This document shows, in pieces, positions 27,958 through 37,967 of a stretch of DNA of 64,000 nucleotides. Position numbers and translations under genes: made by a program. The notes under the pieces are model-generated. The model did no database searches. It had not been told where the DNA came from and worked only from the letters and a program-made list of their open reading frames with translations. Source of the DNA: Acetobacter estunensis (GTDB taxonomy: Bacteria > Pseudomonadota > Alphaproteobacteria > Acetobacterales > Acetobacteraceae); NCBI RefSeq assembly GCF_011516945.1, contig NZ_WOTH01000008.1:51937-115936 (forward strand), in the 5' to 3' direction. How positions within the stretch are numbered: the first letter of the stretch is position 1; every line of letters begins with the position of its first letter.

Positions 27958-29064
27958 GTGAGCACCAGTAATTCGTCCCATCTGGGAGCACGAGCGGCGT
28001 CCCTTTTGCCTGCCGCTCTGGATGTTTCCGTTACGGATTACTGTAATGCCGATTGTGATTTCTGTGGTTTTGCCAAATCCCGCATGAAAGGCAAGGCGCG
28101 TCATTTCATCGATGCGGGCGAGTTCATTCGCGCGCTTCCCATTCTGTCACGACGCAATATCTCTTTCGTTGATTTTCAGGGGGGCGAGCCGCTGCTGCAT
28201 CCCCGCATCGTTGATATGGTGGCAGCGGTACGGCGTCACGATATGAAGACGAATCTGATCACCAATGGGTGGTCATTGCCAGAACGTGCGCGTGAACTGG
28301 CGGATGCGGGTCTTAAGGCGCTGTTCATCTCCATCGATAGTGACGATATCGCTGTCCATGAGAAAAATCGGGGTCTGCGGGGAGTGGGCGAGCGTATCCG
28401 CGATGGCATTGCCTATATGAGTGCGCGCCGAATTCCGGTGATGGCCTCCGTCACGGTGTCGCGTCTGGTGGATTTTGCAAAACTTCCTGACACATTGGGA
28501 AGCTTGGGATTCAGTGGAGTGACGTTTTCCTATCCCCGGCGGGAAGCTTTCGACTCTTCATCGCTGGTTTTCAATGAAGACAGTGATCTCATTGATTTCA
28601 CGGATGATGAACTGATTAAGGTGCTTGATCGCATTGTGGAAATGAAAAAGAGTTTTCCCGTGCTCAATCCCACGGCCTCCATACGCGACATTCAACGTCA
28701 CATTCGTGGTGAACGTGAGCACTTTCCCTGTGTGGGGGGCTATAAATATTTCTATATGGACTGGAAACTGAATGTCTGGCGGTGCGAGGCATGGAACCAG
28801 CCGATGGGATCGGTTTTTGAATTCGATAAAATTGCTGATGATCGCACACCATGCACGAACTGCATGATGTCCTGTTACCGTGATAGCAGCACGATGATGT
28901 ATGCACCGCTAGCCGCAACTGAGGCGCTGGATTATCTCGCGCAAGCGCAGGTGAGGCAGGCGGCGCAATCTGTCTTCAATCGCCGTGTTCTGGAATCGGC
29001 AAAGTCCACGCTTCAGGAAGCCGGTCTGCTTTTTCGTATGTGTCGAGGCTATTCCGCCAGTTGA
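27958..29064 (+). CDS. radical SAM protein, unassigned, with SPASM-like C-terminus
   Basis: The 368-residue protein starts at a GTG preceded by GGAGGG. The radical SAM cluster motif is CNADCDFC (C-x3-C-x2-C) near residue 31, and GGEPLLHP is the SAM-binding GGE motif. The C-terminal part has CVGGYKYFYMDWKLNVWRCEAW and PCTNCMMSCYRD, a Cys pattern like the auxiliary cluster of SPASM/twitch enzymes and of HpnH-like proteins. It should therefore modify a small molecule or peptide by radical chemistry. The substrate is unknown: no precursor peptide or hopanoid gene is adjacent. A strong terminator follows. Confidence 0.82.
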   Translation: MSTSNSSHLGARAASLLPAALDVSVTDYCNADCDFCGFAKSRMKGKARHFIDAGEFIRALPILSRRNISFVDFQGGEPLLHPRIVDMVAAVRRHDMKTNLITNGWSLPERARELADAGLKALFISIDSDDIAVHEKNRGLRGVGERIRDGIAYMSARRIPVMASVTVSRLVDFAKLPDTLGSLGFSGVTFSYPRREAFDSSSLVFNEDSDLIDFTDDELIKVLDRIVEMKKSFPVLNPTASIRDIQRHIRGEREHFPCVGGYKYFYMDWKLNVWRCEAWNQPMGSVFEFDKIADDRTPCTNCMMSCYRDSSTMMYAPLAATEALDYLAQAQVRQAAQSVFNRRVLESAKSTLQEAGLLFRMCRGYSAS

Positions 29065-29071
29065 GGTGTGT

Positions 29072-29101
29072 CCCTATGCTTCATCAGCATAGGGGTTTTT
29101 T
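29072..29101 (+). terminator. intrinsic terminator of the radical SAM gene, inside the 3' end of der
   Basis: An 8-bp stem (29072-29079 with 29087-29094), 7-base loop and a run of six T (29096-29101). It starts 7 bp after the radical SAM stop. The last codons and stop of der, on the other strand, lie inside the hairpin, so the two genes share this DNA. Confidence 0.85.
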
Positions 29102-30624
29102 GTGCCTCGTAACTGAAGGCGGATCGGCACGCCTTCCAGTCCAAAGGTCTCACGCAGGCCATTCACCAGATAGCGTTTGTAATCGTCGGGCAACTGGTCG
29201 GCGCGTGTGCCAAAGACCAGAAATGTGGGCGGCCGGGCTTTAACCTGCGTGATGTAGCGCAGCTTGAGGCGGCGTCCGCTCACCAGCGGCGGCGGATGAC
29301 GGTCCAGCATCATCTCGAACCAGCGGTTCAGCTCACCCGTAGGCACGCGCGAGTTCCAGATATTCGCCACGTGCCGCACGGCGGGAAGCAGCTTGTTTAC
29401 ACCTGCGCCGGTTCGGGCGGAAAATGCCACGACCGGCAGCCCGCGCATCTGGGCCAGAGAGATATCGAGCCGGTCATGGATCGCCTTGCGGGTTGCCACG
29501 CGATCTTCCACGGCATCCCATTTGTTCAGCGCAATGACGCAGGCGCGGCCTTCACGCTCGATCAGGCGGGCAATGTGCAGATCCTGATCGTGGATGCCAG
29601 ACAACGCATCAATCACCAGCACCACGACTTCGGCACGCTTGAGCGCCTCAATCGTGGCGGACGTGGACATTTTCTCCAGTGACTCGTCAATGCGGGCCTT
29701 GCGGCGCAGACCGGCTGTATCGACAACCTGCACTTCACCGTGCTCGTCACGCGCGATGACAGCCACGGAATCCCGCGTAAGACCGGGTTCCGGGCCGGTA
29801 ATCATGCGTTCCTCGCCCAGCACGCGATTGAGAAGCGTGGACTTTCCGGCATTCGGGCGTCCGACAAAGGCGATTTTAAGCGGGCCGGGAGAAGGAACTT
29901 CGATGTCTTCTTCAGCATCCACGAGAGACACATCTTCGGGAAGCTCGGCTGTGCCTTCGAGAATATCGGACAGGCTGACTGTCGCTTCGGTCTTTTTGAC
30001 GACCGGTTTTGCGGACGGCTTCTCTTTTTTCTCGCGAGGTGCTTCGGGAGGCAGAGCGTCCACGATCATTGTCATCAAGTCTGCGATGCCGTCGCCATGT
30101 TCGGCGGAAATGCCGATTGGCGTGCCCAGCCCGAGCGAAAAGGCTTCCATGGCCGCTGCCGCCCCGGCTTTTCCTTCGGCTTTGTTGGCGACGAGAAGAA
30201 TGGGACGGTTCTGGCGGCGCAGCCATGTGGCAAAATGCTCATCGGCGGGTGTGATACCGGCACGGGCGTCGATGCAGAACAGCACGAGATCAGCCGTCTG
30301 CACGGCCTGTTCGGAGGAGGCGCGCATCCGTCCGAACAGTGTGTCGGGGCCTGATTCTTCCAGTCCAGCGGTGTCGATCAGACGCACGGTGCGTCCACGC
30401 AGCGTGGCTTCGCCTTCCTTGCGATCACGGGTGACGCCCGGTTGATCGGCCACAAGCGCCTGACGGCGGCCCACCAGACGGTTGAATATCGTCGATTTGC
30501 CGACATTGGGGCGTCCGGCAATGACCACCGTGGCCATCTGCCCGGTGGGCAGCGGCGCTTCCGGGCGGAGCGGGAGGCGCTGGTTACGGCGCGAGCCCCG
30601 TCGTGTGTGTGGTGTGTCAGCCAT
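29074..30624 (-). CDS. der: ribosome-assembly GTPase Der (EngA)
   Basis: Der has two GTPase domains in tandem and acts in 50S subunit maturation. P-loops are AGRPNVGKST and VGRPNAGKST; the G3 motifs DTAGLE and DTAGLRR and the G4 motifs NKAE and NKWD are present, followed by the C-terminal KH-like domain ending LRGTKNPYADEA. The acidic linker between the domains is longer than usual (KKEKPSAKPVVKKTEAT region). The start at 30624 overlaps the bamB stop by 8 bp. The order yfgM-bamB-der is the same as in E. coli. Confidence 0.96.
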   Translation of the reverse strand: MADTPHTRRGSRRNQRLPLRPEAPLPTGQMATVVIAGRPNVGKSTIFNRLVGRRQALVADQPGVTRDRKEGEATLRGRTVRLIDTAGLEESGPDTLFGRMRASSEQAVQTADLVLFCIDARAGITPADEHFATWLRRQNRPILLVANKAEGKAGAAAAMEAFSLGLGTPIGISAEHGDGIADLMTMIVDALPPEAPREKKEKPSAKPVVKKTEATVSLSDILEGTAELPEDVSLVDAEEDIEVPSPGPLKIAFVGRPNAGKSTLLNRVLGEERMITGPEPGLTRDSVAVIARDEHGEVQVVDTAGLRRKARIDESLEKMSTSATIEALKRAEVVVLVIDALSGIHDQDLHIARLIEREGRACVIALNKWDAVEDRVATRKAIHDRLDISLAQMRGLPVVAFSARTGAGVNKLLPAVRHVANIWNSRVPTGELNRWFEMMLDRHPPPLVSGRRLKLRYITQVKARPPTFLVFGTRADQLPDDYKRYLVNGLRETFGLEGVPIRLQLRGTKNPYADEA

Positions 30625-32011
30625 AGGCGGAAAGGTCACCCCGGTTATCGACGATCAGCATCAGGCCGTCGGAGAAAATAGGTTCTACGACCGTCGGCGC
30701 GGGCATCTTCTCAAGGGCAAGAAGCTGACCGTTGCGTGGGTCGAGTGAGACGAGGCCATTATCCGGCAGCGTGCTGACGCACAGGAGTTTGCCATTGGCC
30801 AGCACCGGGCCGGTCCATGTCACGCCATCTTTCTTGGCGCTGACGCGGCGATACTGCCGCAACTGGGTGATCCAGCGGACCTGACCCGTGAGGCGATCGA
30901 GGCAGGCCACCTGTTCATCGAGCGTAATGATGAAAAGCCAGTCATCCACGACAAGAATCGCGTTCATGCTGGCGATTGAGCGCTCCCACAGACGACGGCC
31001 GGAGCGCATATCGATGGCCACGAATGAGCCGGCCACACTGGCGGCATAAGCCGTGCCGCCCTGCACGACAGGGAGACTGCGGATGCAGGAAAAATCGAGA
31101 GCCGAAGCCTGTCCGTTGCCGGCGCTGAGCGTGTCGCTCCAGACCACCTCGCCACTTTCCTCACGCAGTGCCGCCAGATCACCCGAACCGAACGCTGCCA
31201 GCACGATACCGTTCACCACAGCCACCGCAGGAAGGCCGAACATCACGGTTTCCGCCAATGTGGCCGAATAGGTCCAGAGTTGGTGGCCGGATGTGGCGTC
31301 GAGCGCAAAGAGACGTCCGTCAATGGTGGTGACGAACACGCGGCCATTGGCGATGGTGGGAGCCGAACGGCCCGGTGTGTCGAGGTTGATGCGCCATTTC
31401 ACTTTTCCGGTCGCGGTTTCCACCGCCACCGTCTGCGACACGCCATCGACAATATAGAGCGTGTCGCCATTGGCCCCGATCCCACCGCCGAGATCGCTGG
31501 ATTTCAGGCGGCTGGGTTTGGGGTTGAAATGCCACTCTTCCTTCATGCCCGGCCATGAGAAGGCCCGCACGATTCCGGCCGCATCCATCGTGAAGATGCG
31601 GCCCTGATGAATGACGGGCGAGGCCTGCAATACGCTTTCGCCGTTGGAACCGAGGGCCGCAAAGGCGAGAAAATCCGGCTCCGAGGTGCCATGGCCAATG
31701 GAGCGGGTCCAGCGGCGGTGCAATTGACCCGACCAGGCGTAGTTCGCTCCGACATGACTGGGGGTGCGGCCGCTCATCGGCCAGTCCGTCGTTTTCAGCG
31801 GGGCCGGAACGGTGATAGCGGGCTGCGGCTCATTGCTTTTGCTCACGACCAGGCCGCCGCGCGAACTCAGCACCGGCACGCGATGACCGGCCAGAGTGGG
31901 CTTTTTCTCATCATCGAACAGGCTGCATCCGGCGAGGGCGGGCATCGCCACCGTTCCGGTCAGCAGGGTCCGCAGGAAACCGCGACGGCTGTTGCGGGCG
32001 AGCTGGTTCAT
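30617..32011 (-). CDS. bamB: outer-membrane assembly lipoprotein BamB, with a twin-Arg signal
   Basis: BamB is the beta-propeller lipoprotein of the BAM complex that inserts beta-barrels into the outer membrane. The chosen start (ATG 32011, 464 aa) gives the N-terminus NSRRGFLRTLL then ALAGC, i.e. a Tat-like RR motif followed by a lipobox with C29. Repeated PQQ-like blades are visible (GRVFVTTIDGRLFALDATSGHQLW, GSFVAIDMRSGRRLWE). An in-frame ATG at 32083 would bury the signal and overlap the upstream gene. It overlaps der by 8 bp. Confidence 0.92.
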   Translation of the reverse strand: MNQLARNSRRGFLRTLLTGTVAMPALAGCSLFDDEKKPTLAGHRVPVLSSRGGLVVSKSNEPQPAITVPAPLKTTDWPMSGRTPSHVGANYAWSGQLHRRWTRSIGHGTSEPDFLAFAALGSNGESVLQASPVIHQGRIFTMDAAGIVRAFSWPGMKEEWHFNPKPSRLKSSDLGGGIGANGDTLYIVDGVSQTVAVETATGKVKWRINLDTPGRSAPTIANGRVFVTTIDGRLFALDATSGHQLWTYSATLAETVMFGLPAVAVVNGIVLAAFGSGDLAALREESGEVVWSDTLSAGNGQASALDFSCIRSLPVVQGGTAYAASVAGSFVAIDMRSGRRLWERSIASMNAILVVDDWLFIITLDEQVACLDRLTGQVRWITQLRQYRRVSAKKDGVTWTGPVLANGKLLCVSTLPDNGLVSLDPRNGQLLALEKMPAPTVVEPIFSDGLMLIVDNRGDLSAYG

Positions 32012-32066
32012 GAAGGTATTCTCGACGATAGGGAGGGCGAAAGAGAAGGGCGCATGTTCTGGTGTA

Positions 32067-32801
32067 TCAGCCAGCCGCGCCAAGCGTCTGGAGCAGGGCG
32101 CCTGCGCGCATCCTCACGCCCGATGGCGCGCCGGGATCCTGCATCAGGGAGGTCAGTTTCTGGGTGGCGCTTTTCATGTCGCCCGTGCGGATGTCCAGCG
32201 CCGCCAACTGTTCGCTGGCGAGAGCGGAGAAAGCATCGTGCTGACCGACCAAAAGGGAGAGACGGGAGCGCAGAGTGGGAATATCTCCGTCATCAAGCTG
32301 CCACTGACACCATAAAAGCGTAGCAAGGGCACGGAGTTGTGGATCGACCGTCGCGGCTGTCTGAATGTCGTTCCACTGAGCGAGCGCCTGTTTCACGTCG
32401 CCATGGACGGCCTGTGACGCGGCAAGCCTCAGTCGGGCGAGGGTTGCGATATCGCCCGTGCCGGAGGTGGCGACACGATCCAGTTGTGTGATGGCGGCCT
32501 TCTGCGTGTCTGTCAGTGGCGCGCTGGTGCCGGCCACGGACGTATCGGACCCCATATCCTTCAGTGCCTTGATATAGGCCGCGGAAAGAGTGCGCGTCTG
32601 TTCCTGCATATGGGCGTGACGATAGCTCCAGCCTGCCGCGCCGACGCCGAGCACGATCACCAGACCGATTCCCACGCCAGCAAGCCTCCGGGCCCTTTGG
32701 CGAATCTGTTCGATGCGGAATTCCGTCTCCGCTTCCTTGAAGATTTCGTCAGTCACAGGGATTTGGGCTCTCCATCGGGCAGATTTCTCTTCCCATTTCA
32801 T
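32067..32801 (-). CDS. YfgM-like tetratricopeptide membrane protein
   Basis: The 244-residue product has a cytoplasmic N-terminus, one transmembrane segment (about 40-60, GVGIGLVIVLGVGAAGW) and a periplasmic helical repeat domain, matching the YfgM/ancillary SecYEG-associated family. The E. coli counterpart lies in the same operon with bamB and der. The start MKWEEKSARW (32801) is preferred over an ATG nine codons earlier. bamB follows after 55 bp. The role in periplasmic chaperone networks is inferred from the family and synteny. Confidence 0.82.
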   Translation of the reverse strand: MKWEEKSARWRAQIPVTDEIFKEAETEFRIEQIRQRARRLAGVGIGLVIVLGVGAAGWSYRHAHMQEQTRTLSAAYIKALKDMGSDTSVAGTSAPLTDTQKAAITQLDRVATSGTGDIATLARLRLAASQAVHGDVKQALAQWNDIQTAATVDPQLRALATLLWCQWQLDDGDIPTLRSRLSLLVGQHDAFSALASEQLAALDIRTGDMKSATQKLTSLMQDPGAPSGVRMRAGALLQTLGAAG

Positions 32802-32933
32802 CGCGCGGTGACAGGGAATGAGCGGCACAGGGTATTTTGGCGGACAATAGCCGGGCGGAAGGATTGCGGCAAACCCTATGGAAAGCGGCGCTTGGTAAGT
32901 GTTTCTTCATGCCGTCAGGGCACAAGCGAAGGC

Positions 32934-33269
32934 ATGGTTAGCAAGCGTCTCATCGTTCCTTTGCTGTTGCCGATTCTGGCTGGGTGTTCCGCGCCGCAGA
33001 TCGGTTCGTTCGCCATGGGGCGCGATTGCAGCGCGGCCGAACTGGAGAAGGGGGTGGGCTGGTGTTCGCCGCCCGAAACGCCGCCGCCGCCCCAGCCATA
33101 CTGCACCGCTGGATGGAGTGGCGTCGATTGCTGGAGCCGCCCGGATCTGATGCCCAATGTGGCCCGTTCGGTTGCAGAAGGTCCGACCGGGCTTACGGCT
33201 GAACAGAATGCGGTTCGGCTGAACAAGGATTATACCAACACGCCGCCATCTTCCCAGAACAGCTACTGA
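32934..33269 (+). CDS. small lipoprotein of unknown function
   Basis: From ATG 32934 the 111-residue product has a lipoprotein signal (LIVPLLLPILAGC), then six further Cys, a proline-rich PPETPPPPQP stretch and a disordered polar tail (TNTPPSSQNSY). The Cys spacing (GRDCSAAE, GWCSPPE, PYCTAGW, DCWSRP) suggests disulfides in the periplasm. The open frame extends far upstream, but the lipobox fixes the start. It converges with the hydrolase gene 3 bp away. No family recognised. Confidence 0.68.
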   Translation: MVSKRLIVPLLLPILAGCSAPQIGSFAMGRDCSAAELEKGVGWCSPPETPPPPQPYCTAGWSGVDCWSRPDLMPNVARSVAEGPTGLTAEQNAVRLNKDYTNTPPSSQNSY

Positions 33270-33272
33270 GTT

Positions 33273-34316
33273 CTATCGCAGGCAGGCTTCGATTTCTTCG
33301 GATGAAACGTCTTCAATCGTTTGCGGCTGCCACCTGGGGGCATTGTCCTTGTCCACCATGCGCGCACGCACGCCCTCTGAGAAATCGGCGCGTGCGATGA
33401 GATGACGCACCGTGCGCGTTTCGAGAGCAAATGCCTCATCGAGTGTGTGAGGTGATGCTTTCAGGATTTGCTGTATGCGCCACGTCACATGCAGCGAAAA
33501 TGGACAAGCGCTCTGGAGTTGAACGAGGTCTCGGTCGGCTGTTTCGTCTTCAAGGTGGCTGAGCCGATGGAAGAGTTCATTCAATCCGGCATGAGAGGAA
33601 AGAGACGCGCTGGCTGTAAAGGCGCTCAGAACCGCCGGCGAGTCTTCGTCTTTGAAGGGGGGCAGACTTTCCGACATAGCAGAAAGTTGTTCGCCTTCGG
33701 TGCCTTGTGGGATGTCGGCCAGATGTTCGACGAGAGACGCAAGACGCGCGGATGATACGAAGTGATCGGCAAACCCCATCTGGACAGCTTGGGATCCATG
33801 CATCCGGCAACCGAGCAGGGCATTGCGTAATCCATATGGGGCGGGAGAGCGGGCAAGCAGCCACGAACCTCCGGCATCGGGTGTGAGACCAATGGCCGTC
33901 TCTGGCATGGCAAGCACGGCGCGTTCCGTCACCACGCGATGCCGGGCATGAGCGCCCAGTCCCACGCCTCCTCCCATGGTGATGCCGTCCATTAGGGTAA
34001 TGATAGGCTTCGGGTAATGAGCGATGGTCAGCATGGCATCGTAGGGTACGCACATGGCGGCGTGGGCGACATCAGGCCCTTGGGTGGCGATGATGTGACG
34101 CAGGGCTTTGATGTCGCCACCAGCGCAGAAAGCGCGGGGAGAGGAAGAATCGATGACCACGCGCAGAATGCCCGGATCATCGCGCCAGTCATTCAGGGTG
34201 TTCATGATCTCGCGCGCCATGTCGGGGGTGATGGCGTTGAGAGCGTTGGGACGGTCGAGAGTAATGCGCCCGAGGCTGCGGTACCGCTCAGAACGGATGG
34301 AAGAAGGTGCATTCAT
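33273..34316 (-). CDS. 3-hydroxyisobutyryl-CoA hydrolase (crotonase family)
   Basis: The 347-residue crotonase-fold protein has the oxyanion-hole segments FCAGGDIKAL and GITMGGGVGLGAHARHRVV, and the catalytic Glu and Asp typical of HIBCH (PETAIGLTPDAGGSWLLAR). The C-terminal extension of about 100 residues also fits HIBCH rather than simple enoyl-CoA hydratases. It would hydrolyse 3-hydroxyisobutyryl-CoA in valine catabolism. No other valine pathway genes are nearby, so the physiological role is uncertain. Confidence 0.85.
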   Translation of the reverse strand: MNAPSSIRSERYRSLGRITLDRPNALNAITPDMAREIMNTLNDWRDDPGILRVVIDSSSPRAFCAGGDIKALRHIIATQGPDVAHAAMCVPYDAMLTIAHYPKPIITLMDGITMGGGVGLGAHARHRVVTERAVLAMPETAIGLTPDAGGSWLLARSPAPYGLRNALLGCRMHGSQAVQMGFADHFVSSARLASLVEHLADIPQGTEGEQLSAMSESLPPFKDEDSPAVLSAFTASASLSSHAGLNELFHRLSHLEDETADRDLVQLQSACPFSLHVTWRIQQILKASPHTLDEAFALETRTVRHLIARADFSEGVRARMVDKDNAPRWQPQTIEDVSSEEIEACLR

Positions 34317-34463
34317 GCTGACAGGCTCCGTGTTTGCCAGAGAAACGAATTGGTGCCGGATTCCGTTTCCTCTTCAATGCCCGGTTGTGACGCCGTGCCC
34401 GATATCCTACGGATAAGCGCGTAAAAGACGCTGGTCGTCTATCAGGGAGCGGGGGATGCGGCA

Positions 34464-34976
34464 GTGAGCGTGAGCGCAGAGGCGTTTAGGGAGGCGATGG
34501 CGCGGCTTGGCGCGGCCGTGACGGTGGTTACGACCGGCTCACTGGCTCAGCCGGTGGGATTTACGGCCTCTGCCGTCTGCTCTGTCACGGATGATCCACC
34601 CACCGTTCTGGTCTGCCTCAAACGATCGTCACGGGTGCGTCCGTCTTTCGTTGAGGGAGCCGCGATGTGCGTGAATGTGCTGGCGGCAAATCAGGAAGAA
34701 CTGTCAAATCGGTTTGCCGGTCCATTGAGCGCGGTGGAGCGTTTTGCTGCGGGACATTGGGAAACGCTGATGACAGGGGCTCCCGTGCTTAATGAAGCGG
34801 TTGTGTCATTGGATTGCCGCATCAGCAGATTGGTGGAAGAGGGAACGCACACCGTAATGTTCGGTCGTGTGCAGGCCCTGCGTCTTGGCGCGACAGCGCA
34901 CGGGCTTGTCTATTTCAATCGGTCCTATCATCGCCTGCCTTATGTCGAGGCATTCGATGGTGTTACCGACAACTGA
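34464..34976 (+). CDS. flavin reductase family protein
   Basis: The 170-residue product is a flavin reductase-like FMN-binding split-barrel protein (HpaC/RutF type), with AVTVVTTG and PVGFTASAVCSVTDDPPTVLVCL at the N-terminus and GLVYFNRSYHRLP at the end. These enzymes supply reduced flavin to a two-component monooxygenase. No monooxygenase gene is adjacent. It starts at GTG 34464 behind a G-rich GGGAGCGGGGG segment, and a 40-residue membrane protein gene follows after 17 bp. Confidence 0.85.
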   Translation: MSVSAEAFREAMARLGAAVTVVTTGSLAQPVGFTASAVCSVTDDPPTVLVCLKRSSRVRPSFVEGAAMCVNVLAANQEELSNRFAGPLSAVERFAAGHWETLMTGAPVLNEAVVSLDCRISRLVEEGTHTVMFGRVQALRLGATAHGLVYFNRSYHRLPYVEAFDGVTDN

Positions 34977-34993
34977 GCGAGAGAGCGGACGGT

Positions 34994-35116
34994 ATGGCAA
35001 GAAAAGTTAATCAGGATGTGCCGGTCATTACTGTCCGGGCGCTCATCATCATGCATATCGTGCTGGCTGCCTTTATTGGCGTGATGGCCTGGATGGATTG
35101 GTCGGTGGCGCAATAA
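34994..35116 (+). CDS. 40-residue single-span membrane protein
   Basis: The ATG at 34994 (after GAGAGCGGACGGT) opens a 40-codon frame: a charged start (MARKVNQDVP), one hydrophobic span (about 16-34, ALIIMHIVLAAFIGVMAW) and a short tail. Its position 17 bp after the flavin reductase gene and its credible membrane segment suggest a real small gene in that operon. Function unknown. Confidence 0.55.
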   Translation: MARKVNQDVPVITVRALIIMHIVLAAFIGVMAWMDWSVAQ

Positions 35117-35139
35117 AAGCTGTCGCTTTCTGAACGAAA

Positions 35140-35490
35140 TCAGGCATCGAGAAGATCTTCGATCCGTTCCACTGGACGACAGACCCGCGCGCCGCGTTCC
35201 GTGACGGCGATGGGGCGGTTGAGCAGAATGGGATGTGCGGCAATGGCGTCGAGAATACGGGCGTCATCGATGTCTGATGCCGTCAGTTTAAGTTCCGCTG
35301 CCAGAGGTTCTTTGCTGCGCAGGAGCGCGCGGACGTTCCCTTCCACCATTTTTGCCAGTTGTTCCAGCGTCTCACGGTCAGGTGGCGTCTTGAGATATTC
35401 GATCACCAGAACGTTAAGACCGGCATCCTGCATGCGGGCCAGAACTTTGCGGGACGTGCCGCAGCGTGGGTTGTGATAGAGCGTTGCCAT
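35140..35490 (-). CDS. arsC: ArsC-family arsenate reductase (glutaredoxin-dependent type)
   Basis: The 116-residue thioredoxin-fold protein starts MATLYHNPRCGTSRK, with catalytic C10 in the NPRCGTS motif of ArsC. LLNRPIAVTERGARVCRP near the end matches the conserved R-x-R arsenate-binding region. It reduces arsenate to arsenite with glutathione/glutaredoxin. No arsB or arsR is adjacent, so it could be a general ArsC/Spx-like reductase. An upstream in-frame ATG (35637) was rejected because the extra 49 residues fit no domain. Confidence 0.88.
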   Translation of the reverse strand: MATLYHNPRCGTSRKVLARMQDAGLNVLVIEYLKTPPDRETLEQLAKMVEGNVRALLRSKEPLAAELKLTASDIDDARILDAIAAHPILLNRPIAVTERGARVCRPVERIEDLLDA

Positions 35491-35692
35491 CGTCTGGATC
35501 CTGTCATCAGCAGCCGGATATGCTGTGTTGCGGTAGCCTTTAGCGCCTTTTGAGACGCGCCGCGAGAGAAGTGTTTCCTCATGAATGGGGCATGGGAAAG
35601 AGAGGAAACAGGCAGATAAACCTGTCGGTGTTTTCATGAAAGTTTAATTCCTCAGGACAAACTTTCCGCTCACTCTCTATTTCGTTCTTTTC

Positions 35693-35721
35693 CTTGACAG
35701 TGAGGGGAAGGGCACCTATCT
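35693..35721 (+). promoter_or_regulatory. groESL promoter, sigma-70 / sigma-32-like
   Basis: TTGACA at 35694-35699 with CTATCT at 35716-35721 (16-bp spacing) fits a housekeeping promoter. The extended reading CTTGACA (35693-35699) and CCTATCT (35715-35721) also resembles the heat-shock sigma-32 elements. It lies directly ahead of the CIRCE operator. Confidence 0.6.
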
Positions 35722-35727
35722 CCTGTT

Positions 35728-35754
35728 CTGGCACTCCCGGGGTGGGAGTGCTAA
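35728..35754 (+). promoter_or_regulatory. CIRCE operator (HrcA-binding site) of groESL
   Basis: CTGGCACTC, nine bases, GAGTGCTAA. This matches the 9-9-9 CIRCE inverted repeat with two changes in the left arm (TTAGCACTC is the consensus). HrcA bound here represses groESL at normal temperature; hrcA itself is not in the window. Confidence 0.93.
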
Positions 35755-35838
35755 CGCACCGCGGCGTAGAGCGCGTGGCATACGACAGCGCTGCTTTCAG
35801 ACGAGGGCGTTGTCGCAAGATGTGTGGAGCGATCCATA

Positions 35839-36132
35839 ATGACGAAATTCCGTCCCCTGCATGACCGTGTAGTGGTCCGTCGTCTCGACGGTGAAGAAAA
35901 GACCGTTGGCGGCATCATCATCCCTGACACGGCGAAAGAGAAGCCGATGGAAGGCGAGATCGTCTCTGTTGGCCCGGGTGCTCGTAACGAGCAGGGTCAG
36001 GTTGTGGCGCTGGACGTCAAGGCTGGTGATCGCGTGCTGTTCGGCAAATGGTCCGGCACCGAGGTGAAGATTGGCGGTGAAGAACTGCTGATCATGAAGG
36101 AGAGCGACATCATGGGCGTGATCGCCGGCTGA
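35839..36132 (+). CDS. groES: co-chaperonin GroES
   Basis: The 97-residue protein starts [15 protein letters not shown] and carries the mobile loop [18 protein letters not shown] that docks on GroEL. GATE: the ATG at 35839 follows GGAG by 9 bases; an in-frame GTG at 35824 would include the ribosome-binding site and is rejected. It caps the GroEL folding chamber. It shares a CIRCE-controlled promoter with groEL, 56 bp downstream. Confidence 0.98.
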   Translation: MTKFRPLHDRVVVRRLDGEEKTVGGIIIPDTAKEKPMEGEIVSVGPGARNEQGQVVALDVKAGDRVLFGKWSGTEVKIGGEELLIMKESDIMGVIAG

Positions 36133-36182
36133 TCCGGTTCTGATCCCTCTATTTACTGTCCCTTTCATTTTCTCAAGGATGA

Positions 36183-37832
<1,650 letters not shown>

Positions 37833-37859
37833 TCGTAGCCAAGGGTTGCGATCGGGTCA

Positions 37860-37889
37860 CCGGACAGCAGCTTTCGAGCTGTTGTCCGG
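37860..37889 (+). terminator. first hairpin after groEL, TTCG loop
   Basis: A 13-bp stem (37860-37872 with 37877-37889, one G-T pair) closed by a TTCG tetraloop. It probably stabilises the groESL mRNA end or adds to termination by the next hairpin. Confidence 0.7.
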
Positions 37890-37903
37890 TCGCTGGTCAG
37901 ATG

Positions 37904-37941
37904 AAAAGGGCTTCTGCAACGAGGGTTGCAGAAGCCCTTTT
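37904..37941. terminator. intrinsic terminator between groEL and pepF
   Basis: A perfect 17-bp stem (37904-37920 with 37925-37941) with a 4-base loop, T-rich on the 3' side for both strands (CTTTTCTTTTT downstream on plus). It can end both groESL and the convergent pepF. Confidence 0.9.
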
Positions 37942-37967
37942 CTTTTTGGAACGCAGATTTTTATGTG

